The position numbers and the translations under genes were made by a program. 64,000 nt of DNA from Blastocatellia bacterium (GTDB lineage Bacteria > Acidobacteriota > Blastocatellia > Pyrinomonadales > Pyrinomonadaceae), in NCBI GenBank assembly GCA_003168335.1, contig PMSM01000011.1, positions 223,001 through 287,000 on the forward strand, written 5' to 3'. Of the stretch, positions 26,092 to 34,460 are shown in pieces. Below the pieces are notes generated by a model, which saw nothing but the letters and a program-made list of their open reading frames with translations, had not been told where the DNA came from and ran no database searches. Within the stretch, counting starts at the first letter, position 1. Each line of letters opens with the position of its first letter.

Positions 26092-27879
26092 TCATTTTCT
26101 CCGGGAGCCTGTGCCTTCCTTCAAAGTGCTATATTGATCAATCCGCAGGTCTTGCCATTCATCGACGGCGCCGTCAGGCCAGTGCACTAGCACAGCCTCT
26201 ACGTGAGTCGCACTGCCCAGTCCCACGAGCACGCGGGGGTCGTTCGCCGAAAGATAACTGCCATCAGTTCTCGCTCGCCGCCACAGAGTCTTGTTCTTCG
26301 CGATGACGATCTCGACCTGCGCCCCCAACATGTCGCGGCCTCGATCCTTGCCGATCAATCGCAGTCCCAACCAATGGTTTCGATTGCCGACTTGATTCAG
26401 GAACAATCTGACCGGCCCGTTATTGTTGGTGATGAGGACGTCTGTGTCGCCGTCGTTGTCGATATCGCCGCAGGCGGCGCCGCGACTGATTTCGAGCAGT
26501 TGAAACGCTGCGCCTGCCTGATCAGATACTTCGACGAACTTACTCTGACCGTCATTATGAAAGATCTGATTCGGTTGGGCCAAAGGATAAGGGTCACCTT
26601 TCCGCACCAGCCCGGGCAACAATTGAACCGCGCCATTCGCGACCAGCAGGTCAAGCCAGCCGTCGTTGTCATAATCAAAGAATAAGGTGCCGAAGCCGGT
26701 GAAGCGAGTCCCCGGCATTCCCAGGCCCGCCTCGCGGGTGCGGTCCTCAAACAACCCTTTTCCCAGATTCGTGTAGAGCGTATTGGTCTGGTCCATCAAG
26801 TGAGTCACAAAAATGTCTTCGGTGCCGTTGCCGTCAAAATCTCCCGCGTCGACACCCATGCCGGCTTCTGCCTGTCCGTCCCGGTTGACGGCGGCGCCGG
26901 CCAAAAGCGCTTCGTTCTTAAACGTCCCGTTCTTCTGGTTTATCCATAGCTGATTTGGATCGCCATCGTTAGCGATATACATGTCTGGCCAGCCGTCACC
27001 ATCAAAGTCCGCTGTCACCACACCCAACCCGTGGCCGAAATCCTTGTCCACGCCTGCGCTTACCGTCACATCTTCAAATGTTCCGTCGCCCTTATTGTGA
27101 AACAGTCGGTTGCCGGGAGCTTTAAAAACTCTGGGCGTGCAATAGTCTTTCGCGGTGGTGGCGGCGTAGCAGGTGGGGCTGTTAGTGACTGAGAAATCGG
27201 CGTAGTTAAGTACCATCAAATCAAGCCAGCCATCCCGGTCATAGTCAATGAAGGAAGCACTCGTACTCCAGCGCGGATCGTCGGTCCCGGTCTTCTGCGT
27301 GACATCAACAAAGGTCCCGTCTCCTTTGTTCAGATACATCTGATTGTGACCGAGGTTTGTAAGGTACAGATCAGGCCAGCCGTCGTTGTTTATGTCGCCG
27401 ACTGCTACACCCATTCCGTACGCGGAAGCGGCGATCCCGCTTTTCTCAGTTACATCGGTGAAGTGAAGCGTCCGGCTGCCGTCTTTCGCAATTACGAGAT
27501 CGTTGCGGAAGAGTCTGCCCCGCGGTGACTCTGATCCTCGCCAGGGAAACAAAGTGCTGCTGGCCTGGGTGTTAGGCTCCAGGACGTTCCCTTGCACGAC
27601 GAAAACATCCAGGTCACCATCGTTATCAAAATCGAATAGGGCTGCCCCACTGCCTGTGATCTCAGGTAAATAAAACTTACCAGTCATGCCGTTATAGTGT
27701 TGAAATTTCAAGCCTACCTGCTCAGCAACCTCTTTGAATATTGAAGCGGACGAACGTCCGCCTGGTGCTGGCGGTATGGCTGGTTGTTGAGCTGCTGCCC
27801 GGAATGGCGCGCCAGGCTGTGCGACGATAAAGAAAACCGTCAGGATTATGAACCATGTGCGCATAAGTAAGAGCGCCAA
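26092..27879 (-). CDS. CRTAC1-type exported FG-GAP / ASPIC-UnbV protein
   Basis: 595 residues with a signal peptide. Repeated calcium-binding FG-GAP/VCBS loops of the form DFDNDGDLD, DINNDGWPD, DFDGDGWPD and DYDNDGWLD indicate a beta-propeller. The C-terminal ASPIC/UnbV domain is visible as 'NHWLGLRLIGKDRGRD' with 'VLVHWPDGAVDEW'. Four such proteins are in this window. Their role in bacteria is not established; surface adhesion or carbohydrate binding are suggested for the family. The upstream start MALLLM could be shortened to the second methionine. Confidence 0.9.
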   Translation of the reverse strand: MALLLMRTWFIILTVFFIVAQPGAPFRAAAQQPAIPPAPGGRSSASIFKEVAEQVGLKFQHYNGMTGKFYLPEITGSGAALFDFDNDGDLDVFVVQGNVLEPNTQASSTLFPWRGSESPRGRLFRNDLVIAKDGSRTLHFTDVTEKSGIAASAYGMGVAVGDINNDGWPDLYLTNLGHNQMYLNKGDGTFVDVTQKTGTDDPRWSTSASFIDYDRDGWLDLMVLNYADFSVTNSPTCYAATTAKDYCTPRVFKAPGNRLFHNKGDGTFEDVTVSAGVDKDFGHGLGVVTADFDGDGWPDMYIANDGDPNQLWINQKNGTFKNEALLAGAAVNRDGQAEAGMGVDAGDFDGNGTEDIFVTHLMDQTNTLYTNLGKGLFEDRTREAGLGMPGTRFTGFGTLFFDYDNDGWLDLLVANGAVQLLPGLVRKGDPYPLAQPNQIFHNDGQSKFVEVSDQAGAAFQLLEISRGAACGDIDNDGDTDVLITNNNGPVRLFLNQVGNRNHWLGLRLIGKDRGRDMLGAQVEIVIAKNKTLWRRARTDGSYLSANDPRVLVGLGSATHVEAVLVHWPDGAVDEWQDLRIDQYSTLKEGTGSRRK

Positions 27880-28361
27880 TTATTGTCCAGATCGATTACT
27901 CGCGCAATTTTGATTTTGAAGCCGGCTCATCAGCAGCAACTTCACGTGAAGTCACCACCAGGAGGCGGACTTTTCTTCCCTGGCCACGGTCATTCATAGA
28001 CACTATGGTCGATGAAAATATGTTTGCCGCTAAGTCCCTCAACCTGCAACCTGGTGAGCCGTGGACTTTCTTTGCTGCCGATACCTCCGCTATCGGCCAT
28101 CAAGGTCGGCCGATAGCGGAGCAGGTTTTACAAGTGTCACTCCGGATAGCGCGCCGCCATTGCCACCGGATGCTCCAGCGCCGGCCCAGGCCGAGCAAAC
28201 AACCGTTGGTCTTCTTCCCGCGCTCGCTCCAAGCCTGAGGGGATACCGCGTTGTTTTCCGTTCAGTGAGGTAGGGTTTGGCCGCATCGCCGAAAGTCAAA
28301 ATAGCAAAAAGCTAAAATCACGCGCAGCTTTTCGATAATGTCCGCTAACCACCTCGGGACG
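27880..28361. other. Intergenic region with one strong hairpin
   Basis: No supportable gene; the short ORFs here have unlikely composition. CTCCGCTATCGGCC (28085-28098) and GGCCGATAGCGGAG (28108-28121) form a perfect 14-bp stem with a 9-base loop. Only a weak T-tract follows, so it may be a structural repeat and not a terminator. Confidence 0.55.
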
Positions 28362-29729
28362 CTATCTGTACGGCAATAAACTTATTCTCTGCATCGCCCG
28401 AGGTATCTCAGGGTTTTGCATGAACCAGCCCCAGACGCTTTCCGTGCGCAGGTTCTCGGCGCTTAGCAGCACTATTCCCGCGTTGATTCCAATGACATCG
28501 CTGTCAACCCAACTCAGGTTTGGATTGAACGCGTCAACAAATCCAAACTTTCCGTAAATCCGATCACCATATTTGTCCTTCATCGCGCGCAGAGCAGCGA
28601 CTGAGATTTCCGGGGTGAACATTAGTGAGCCGCCGGCGGCGGAAGGTACCACGGTGCCGTCAATTGCCGGATCGCGCGGCGGGCCGCCCCAGGCGAGATA
28701 ACCTTTGGCACTGTCTGAAGCTGTGATGCCCCACACGTTTGGTCCAAATCCGGAAAACTCGTGGGACAGGTTGATGCAGAAGGCCCGATGCGCGAGAGTG
28801 GCTTTGATGGAGTTTTCAAAATAGTCAATGTGGTCGCCTCTGGTTTCGCGGCGATTGCGATAATCGATCCAGGCATGTGCGTATTGATGCATGAACAGAG
28901 GCACCCCAATCGTTGTGAAATAGGCGTGCCCTTCATAGCGATAACGGTCGCGCCATAACGCATACCAGGATGCGGGCGAAATGGGATAGGTCGGCGATCC
29001 AATAGCCAGCAAATAGAGAATGGTATCTTCGCTGTATGTGTCCCAACGTGGTTTCAAAAAACCAGTTTCCGGTCTCCAACCATGCGAGAGGAGCAGGGGA
29101 TCGCCATTCAGCATCCAGCGAAAATCCACCCGCTCGTAGATCTTCGTCGCCAGCCGGAAAATTTCTGCGTCCTTTCCATAGTACTGCCGGGTGGTAAGAA
29201 TTCCGGCCAGCAGCAACGCGGTGTCAATTGAAGAGACTTCACTCTGCCATCTTCTTTCGCCTGTCTTTGTATCCAACCAGTGATAGAACCAGCCATGTTC
29301 CTGAAAGGCCCGGGTGTTGAAAAATCGAAGTGTGTTGCGCACGCGCTCGCGCGCCTGAGTGCGATCGACCCAGCCGTGCTCCGCCGCGATGCAAAGTGCC
29401 GTCAAACCAAAGCCGGTGGCGGCAATGCTGGCCACCTGACGATGGTTTTCATCCAGCAGTGAGCCATCCATGCGAGCGCGGTCCGGGACCAGGCCCGTCT
29501 GCGGATCAGCTTCGTCCCAGAAATAGCGAAACGAACGCTGCTCGATATCTTCAAGGAGTAATTCGTCTGCGCGCGAGAGGTGCCGGGTGGCCTCGGCACG
29601 CTGAAGAAGAGAGTCGACCGCAGTCGAACCTTGAGGCCAGGCGACAACTGCGGCGCAAGCGAGGAGCAGGACGAGGGCTGCGAGGGCCGGACGCAAACCA
29701 GATGATGGATCACCTTTGACTGAGTTCAT
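28362..29729 (-). CDS. GH144-like glycoamylase-family protein (probable endo-beta-1,2-glucanase)
   Basis: 455 residues with a signal peptide ('LAALVLLLACAAVVAWPQ'). 'LEDIEQRSFRYFWDEADPQTGL' opens an (alpha/alpha)6 barrel typical of the glycoamylase-like Pfam family, whose characterised members include GH144 endo-beta-1,2-glucanases. 'HQYAHAWIDYRN' and 'GITASDSAKGY' are further family-like motifs. It would cleave polymeric beta-1,2-glucan in the periplasm or outside the cell. The beta-glucosidase gene lies upstream on the same strand, matching an oligosaccharide-to-glucose relay. A 271-bp gap holding element B separates them, so separate transcripts are possible. Confidence 0.78.
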   Translation of the reverse strand: MNSVKGDPSSGLRPALAALVLLLACAAVVAWPQGSTAVDSLLQRAEATRHLSRADELLLEDIEQRSFRYFWDEADPQTGLVPDRARMDGSLLDENHRQVASIAATGFGLTALCIAAEHGWVDRTQARERVRNTLRFFNTRAFQEHGWFYHWLDTKTGERRWQSEVSSIDTALLLAGILTTRQYYGKDAEIFRLATKIYERVDFRWMLNGDPLLLSHGWRPETGFLKPRWDTYSEDTILYLLAIGSPTYPISPASWYALWRDRYRYEGHAYFTTIGVPLFMHQYAHAWIDYRNRRETRGDHIDYFENSIKATLAHRAFCINLSHEFSGFGPNVWGITASDSAKGYLAWGGPPRDPAIDGTVVPSAAGGSLMFTPEISVAALRAMKDKYGDRIYGKFGFVDAFNPNLSWVDSDVIGINAGIVLLSAENLRTESVWGWFMQNPEIPRAMQRISLLPYR

Positions 29730-29763
29730 TTTCGCTTACTCAAGGCAGCACTGAGCAAGTACC

Positions 29764-29941
29764 TTCGACGCGGAGCGTCGGGATGAATTTAGCCCGGCCT
29801 TTCAAGGCCGGGAAAGGCAACGGGGGTATTCGCGTCGCGACGCCTGAAACTAGCGGTTAGGTTCAATCGTCGCTATGCGACGAGCAGGCAAAAGCCTGAT
29901 CCCAACGCCGGGCTAAATTCATGCCGACGCTATGCGTCGAA
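29764..29941. repeat. Nested-palindrome intergenic element B
   Basis: 35-base arms starting TTCGACGC and ending GCGTCGAA match with three mismatches. Each arm contains a terminal hairpin (GACGCGGAGCGTC left, GACGCTATGCGTC right) and a shared 'TGAATTTAGCCCGGC' inner part. The interior adds CCCGGCCtttcaaGGCCGGG, CGTCGCtatGCGACG and CAGGCaaaaGCCTG. No coding potential. Confidence 0.8.
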
Positions 29942-30000
29942 GACACCTGATCAGAGGCTCCTCAACGTCTCTGGTCCCGTCGGGCCTCGCTTAAACATCG

Positions 30001-32259
30001 TCAGCGCCCCGCAACGTCGAATTTTGTCTCGATAAGATCTTCCGAGTTTGGACCTACCATCACCTTGAACTCGCCAGGCTCAACCACAAAACGCATCTCG
30101 CGATTCCAGAATCCCAGCTGCGCCGCGGTGAGCACGAACTCCACACGTCTCTTCTCACCGGGCTGAAGCGTAACGCGCTGAAAGCCTTTCAGTTCTTTTA
30201 CCGGCCGGGTCATGCTTGCAGCCACGTCACGGATGTATAGTTGAACCACTTCATCGCCGGCACGCTTCCCAACGTTTTCGACATCCACAGTCACTGTCAC
30301 TTCCCCGTTCACCGGCAACCGCTGAACTCTGAACTGCAACTCACCGTTCGCCGGAATACTTTGAGCGCTCAGTTGCAGGTTCGTAATCTTAAACTGCGTA
30401 TAGCTTAACCCATAACCGAAAGGAAAGAGTGGCGTCCAGGGAACGTCAAGGTATTTCGAGGTGTATCTATTGTTGGCCTCGGGAGGCCGGCCAGTGTTCA
30501 TGTGATTGTAGTAGATGGGCACCTGGCCAACGGTGCGGGGAAACGTCACGGGCAATTTGCCGCCCGGGTTCACATCGCCAAACACAATGTCGGCAATGGC
30601 ATTGCCGGCCTGACTGCCGCCCATCCAGGATTCGAGAATCGCCGGAACATTGTCGACGATCCATTCGATGGTTGGAGGACGCCCGTTTACTAACACGACG
30701 ATCGTGGGTTTGCCTGTCTCATAAATTGCCTTGACGAGGTCCATTTGGCGACCGGGTAGATCCAGTGAACTACGCGACGCAGCTTCACCAACCATGTCTG
30801 CGGATTCGCCGACAAACACAAGGGCCACGTCGGATTCCCGGGCCAGCGCCACCGCCTCAGGAAAACCGGTGGTCAAACTGTCTTTTACCTCACAACCTTT
30901 CGCATAACCAACCTTTGTCTGCGGTGAAACCTTTGCTCGAATACCAGCTAGCGGAGTTACCGTATTTTCTTCGCGACCGTCGCCGGCCCACCACCCCAGC
31001 GGCGCGCGGCGATCATCTGCCAGGGGCCCGATCACAGCAATCGAGCGAATGTTCTTATCGAGCGGCAGGGTTTGGCGCTCGTTCTTTAGCAGCACCATCG
31101 AACGGCCCGCAATTTCGCGCGCGGCGCTAACGCTCTCGGGCTTAAGCAGGGAATTGGGTTCACGCGCTTCATCAGTGTATGGATGATCAAACAATCCCAG
31201 CCGAAACTTTATCCGCAGAATACGCCTTACCGCTTCATCAATTGTGGCTGGCGATACTTGTCCTTCTTTCAGCAGTGCCGGGCCGTGCTGATTAAACAGG
31301 CGACTGACCATTTCCATGTCCACGCCGGCGTTCAGGGCCAGTCGGGCGGCGTCTTTGTCGTTTGCGGCCAGCCCGTGATTGATTAATTCTTTGACGGAGG
31401 TGTAGTCACTAACCACGAAGCCGTCAAACTTCCATTCGTTCCGGAGGACTCTGGTCAAAGTGAACGGATTTGCGGACGCGGGCACTCCATTGATGTCATT
31501 GAACGCGCTCATCACCGTGCCAACGCCGGCATCGACGGCCGCCTTAAACGGAGGGAAGTAGATTTCGCGCAAAGTGTTTTCGGAGAGATCGGTGGTGTTG
31601 TAATCACGGCCGCCTTCCCCGGCGCCATAGGCAACCCAGTGTTTGGCGCACGCTAGTATCTTCTGCGGCGCGCTGTAGTCGGTTCCCTGAAACCCGCGAA
31701 CCCGTGCGCCGGCGAAAGCGCTAGCCAGGTAAGGATCTTCGCCCGCGCCTTCGGTAATGCGTCCCCAGCGAGGGTCCCGGGCGATATCGAGCATCGGCGC
31801 AAAGGTCCAACGCACTCCGGCATCGCGCGCTTCCTGGGCGGCGATACTGGCAGAGCGCTCGGCCAGACCCGGATCCCAACTGCTCGCCTCCGCCAGCGGG
31901 ATGGGGAAAATGGTGCGGTAACCGTGGATCACATCGAAGCCGAACAAGACCGGAATCTTCAGGCGCGATTCTTCCATTGCGACATGCTGAAGCTGATTAG
32001 TTCGCTGCGCTCCGCGCACGTTCAGCGTGGATCCCAGGAGACCCTTCCGAATCAGGTCCAAATGCTCCGGGCGAAAATTTCCGTTGCCTTCACCATCGAG
32101 TTGCTGTAGTTGTCCGAGTTTTTCTGCGAGCGTCATGCGCGCCAGGAGCGCGTTGATTCTGCTCTCGATGTCCGCTGGGCGCTGTTGCGCGGAGGTGGGT
32201 ACAGCGCAAAGAATAAGCGCAAGAGCCAGAACCAGAATACAGAGTCTACTGAGCTTCAT
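30001..32259 (-). CDS. bglX: Family 3 beta-glucosidase, exported
   Basis: 752 residues from ATG 32259, chosen because GAGGAAG lies at correct spacing and a signal peptide ('LCILVLALALILCAVPTSAQ') begins there; the longer ORF start at 32331 adds 24 unlikely residues. The GH3 N-terminal barrel has 'KIPVLFGFDVIHGYRT' and the nucleophile aspartate in 'FDGFVVSDYTS'. The alpha/beta sandwich and a C-terminal fibronectin-III-like domain ('GDEVVQLYIRD') follow, as in periplasmic BglX. It releases glucose from beta-linked oligosaccharides; beside the GH144-like gene, sophoro-oligosaccharides are likely. Confidence 0.92.
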   Translation of the reverse strand: MKLSRLCILVLALALILCAVPTSAQQRPADIESRINALLARMTLAEKLGQLQQLDGEGNGNFRPEHLDLIRKGLLGSTLNVRGAQRTNQLQHVAMEESRLKIPVLFGFDVIHGYRTIFPIPLAEASSWDPGLAERSASIAAQEARDAGVRWTFAPMLDIARDPRWGRITEGAGEDPYLASAFAGARVRGFQGTDYSAPQKILACAKHWVAYGAGEGGRDYNTTDLSENTLREIYFPPFKAAVDAGVGTVMSAFNDINGVPASANPFTLTRVLRNEWKFDGFVVSDYTSVKELINHGLAANDKDAARLALNAGVDMEMVSRLFNQHGPALLKEGQVSPATIDEAVRRILRIKFRLGLFDHPYTDEAREPNSLLKPESVSAAREIAGRSMVLLKNERQTLPLDKNIRSIAVIGPLADDRRAPLGWWAGDGREENTVTPLAGIRAKVSPQTKVGYAKGCEVKDSLTTGFPEAVALARESDVALVFVGESADMVGEAASRSSLDLPGRQMDLVKAIYETGKPTIVVLVNGRPPTIEWIVDNVPAILESWMGGSQAGNAIADIVFGDVNPGGKLPVTFPRTVGQVPIYYNHMNTGRPPEANNRYTSKYLDVPWTPLFPFGYGLSYTQFKITNLQLSAQSIPANGELQFRVQRLPVNGEVTVTVDVENVGKRAGDEVVQLYIRDVAASMTRPVKELKGFQRVTLQPGEKRRVEFVLTAAQLGFWNREMRFVVEPGEFKVMVGPNSEDLIETKFDVAGR

Positions 32260-32600
32260 TTGCTTCCTCAATTCTGCGACTGAAAGATCAACGCGCGCTA
32301 TCCTGTGTAGCCATATCGGGAACTGACACACTGCTGAAGCTGTTATCGTCTATTCCGGTTTCGTGCTTTCTTTCCGGTTGCGAGGGACGATCCACTAAAT
32401 CACCCGAAAGCGCACGAACAAGGCTACTTTGGCTTCGTGTGTTTTCGCGGATCCTTTTACCTGACAAGGCAATCTCCTCAAAAAGAGGGCACTACGCAAA
32501 ACTCGCAAATTTGCCGCAATATTGTGGGCTCAGTATACTACAGCGTCTTTCCCCAACGCTCTGAACATCCGCCGGCTGGATAGAGAAGATCGTCACTGAA
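32260..32600. other. Divergent intergenic region between bglX and a TPR gene
   Basis: No gene seen. It should carry promoters in both directions; the rightward one is listed separately. Confidence 0.5.
32511..32539 (+). promoter_or_regulatory. Sigma-70-like promoter for the TPR gene
   Basis: TTGCCG and TATACT are separated by 17 bp, a good match to -35/-10 elements, 62 bp before the start codon at 32601. Not tested against background. Confidence 0.45.
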
Positions 32601-34058
32601 ATGAACTGTGATCGCACGTGGCAGCGCCTGGTTCGCATTGTTTCATTGGTCAGCGTGTGCTTCGTCGGACTCGCGGTCTTCGATAAAGTTTCGGCGCAGC
32701 AGCAACAACCAACGGTCACAGGAAAATCGAAAGGGAGATCCGTTTCGCGCCAGGACGTGGCCTCGCTTCTGCACGAAGCAGCGTTGCTCTTGCAGGCCGG
32801 CAAGCTCGACGAAGCTGAGCCGTTGGTGCGTCATGCGATTGCCGTGGCGCCATCCAATGCTGACGCGCATAATTTGTGGGGTGCGATTCTTGATCAGCGT
32901 GGCCAGACACAGGCGGCTGAGCGCGAGTATCTCGCGGCGCTGCGTTTCAATCCGCGGGCAATTTCGGCCCGCGCCAATCTCGGCGTCTTGCTGGCTCGAA
33001 CGGGACGTTCGGAAGCGGCAGTCGAAGCATTCGAGGCCGTCCTCAGCGAGGTCGCGGATCATCCTCAGGCTACGATTAACCTGGCCCTGCTCTATGCGGC
33101 GCGCGGCGATTACAGTCGCGCCGTCCCCTTGTTCGAGCGCGCCCGCGGGCAACAACCTGACAATCTGACAGTGTTATCGCAGCTTGGTTTCGCGCTCTAC
33201 CAGCTCAAACGCATTAACGAAGCAGCGGAGGTCCTCGCTTCAGCCGCTTCGCTGGCACCGACCGACCCTGACGTCCTCTACCTTTCAGGTCTGGTCGCGA
33301 CGTTGCGGGGCGACAGCGAAGCAGCGGTCGGCTTCTGGCAGCGGGCACTCGCGCAGCGCGCCGATTTTGCAGCGGCGAATTTCATGATCGGCGAAGAACT
33401 GCGAAAGCGAATGCGCTACGAAGGTGCAGTGGAGTTTTACGAGCGCGCCCTGCAGCAGGACGCATCGCAATTTATCTATTACGTTCGGCTCGGAGGAACT
33501 TACATGCTGCTGGTGCGCTACGATCGCGCCCTGGAACTCTTGCAGCGCGCGGCCCAGCGATTTCCCGGATCGGCGGAAGCTCAATACTTTGTCGGCATCG
33601 CGGCCCGCGGCTACGGCACGCTCGAGGTTGCCGAGGCTGCTTTGCGTAAGTCGCTTGCTCTAAGAGACGGCAACGTGGACGCGTTGGCGCAACTTGGTTT
33701 TGTCGTTGGCGACCGTGGACGCGAGGCTGAAGCCGAGAAATTCTTGCGCCGCGCGGTCTCGCTCGACCCGCGTCACTTCTACGCGAACTATGAACTGGGC
33801 CGTCTGCTCGTCCGCACCAAGCGTTACGACGAGGCGATCCGTGTGCTGGGAGACGCCTCCCAAATACGCCCGCGCGATCCTGGCCTCCACTACCAGCTAT
33901 TCATCACTTACACGCGGCTGAAGCGAAAGGATGACGCCGACCGTGAACTGGCGGTCTTCAAGCAGTATGACGCGGAGAGCAAGGCCCGACGGGCACAGGG
34001 AGATGAGCAAATCGAAGACACCCTGCCGCGCCCGGCGAATGATGGCAAACCGGAGTGA
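32601..34058 (+). CDS. Exported tetratricopeptide-repeat protein
   Basis: 485 residues with a signal peptide ('SLVSVCFVGLAVFDKVSAQ') and about eleven TPR units from residue 50 to the end, for example 'AEREYLAALRFNPRAISARANLG' and 'AEAEKFLRRAVSLDPRHFYA'. It lacks an enzymatic domain. It is divergent from bglX and convergent with the TonB receptor. It probably scaffolds periplasmic or envelope proteins; partner unknown. Confidence 0.85.
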   Translation: MNCDRTWQRLVRIVSLVSVCFVGLAVFDKVSAQQQQPTVTGKSKGRSVSRQDVASLLHEAALLLQAGKLDEAEPLVRHAIAVAPSNADAHNLWGAILDQRGQTQAAEREYLAALRFNPRAISARANLGVLLARTGRSEAAVEAFEAVLSEVADHPQATINLALLYAARGDYSRAVPLFERARGQQPDNLTVLSQLGFALYQLKRINEAAEVLASAASLAPTDPDVLYLSGLVATLRGDSEAAVGFWQRALAQRADFAAANFMIGEELRKRMRYEGAVEFYERALQQDASQFIYYVRLGGTYMLLVRYDRALELLQRAAQRFPGSAEAQYFVGIAARGYGTLEVAEAALRKSLALRDGNVDALAQLGFVVGDRGREAEAEKFLRRAVSLDPRHFYANYELGRLLVRTKRYDEAIRVLGDASQIRPRDPGLHYQLFITYTRLKRKDDADRELAVFKQYDAESKARRAQGDEQIEDTLPRPANDGKPE

Positions 34059-34115
34059 CTGCGCTGCGTCGGTAAGAGCGTCATATTTCGTGAGAACAAC
34101 AATCCCTCGAAAACC

Positions 34116-34361
34116 GAGCCGCGTTCACGCGGCTTCCCCGAAGGGTTATTAGGCCAGCCCTTTTAGGGCTGGTAATACATCCGGCACGATCATTCGTAGG
34201 ACGCTTTAGCGTCCTTACCAACATGACCGCCTCAGCGACTGGTTGGCTCAAGCCGTTTGATAAGCCCGTTGAAACGGGCTGACCTTGGTTACTGCTGAAT
34301 GAACCCAGCCGTAGAACGGCTGGTCTAGTAACCCTTCGGGAAAGCCGTCTGAAGACGGCTA
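34116..34361. repeat. Nested-palindrome intergenic element C
   Basis: 57-base arms form a large imperfect inverted repeat. Both contain CCGAAGGGTTA, but their inner hairpins differ in matched fashion: CCAGCCCttttAGGGCTGG left, CCAGCCGtagaACGGCTGG right; GCCGCGTtcACGCGGC left, GCCGTCTgaAGACGGC right. Changes are compensatory within each hairpin, so structure is conserved over sequence. Interior hairpins GGACGCtttaGCGTCC and AGCCCGTTgaAACGGGCT also occur. Confidence 0.82.
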
Positions 34362-34401
34362 AGATTCCAATCTTTCTGGGCACTAGTGGCGGTGAGGATA
34401 A

Positions 34402-34438
34402 GCTAAAAGAAAAAGCCCGACACGTGAGTGCCGGGCTT
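34402..34438 (-). terminator. Rho-independent terminator of the TonB receptor gene
   Basis: Read on the minus strand, AAGCCCGGCAC pairs with a GTGTCGGGCTT arm and is followed by TTTTTCTTTT, 22 bp after the stop codon. A strong GC stem with a U-tract. Confidence 0.85.
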
Positions 34439-34460
34439 GTTCAAACCTTACAGGATTTCC

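Noticed and set aside
28085-28121. Strong 14-bp hairpin as a terminator
   Set aside because: No U-tract on either side and it lies over 200 bp from both flanking genes. Kept as a structural note only.
34116-34361. Hairpin series considered as a CRISPR array
   Set aside because: The repeats are inverted nested hairpins of different sequence, not identical direct repeats with unique spacers, and no cas gene is present.
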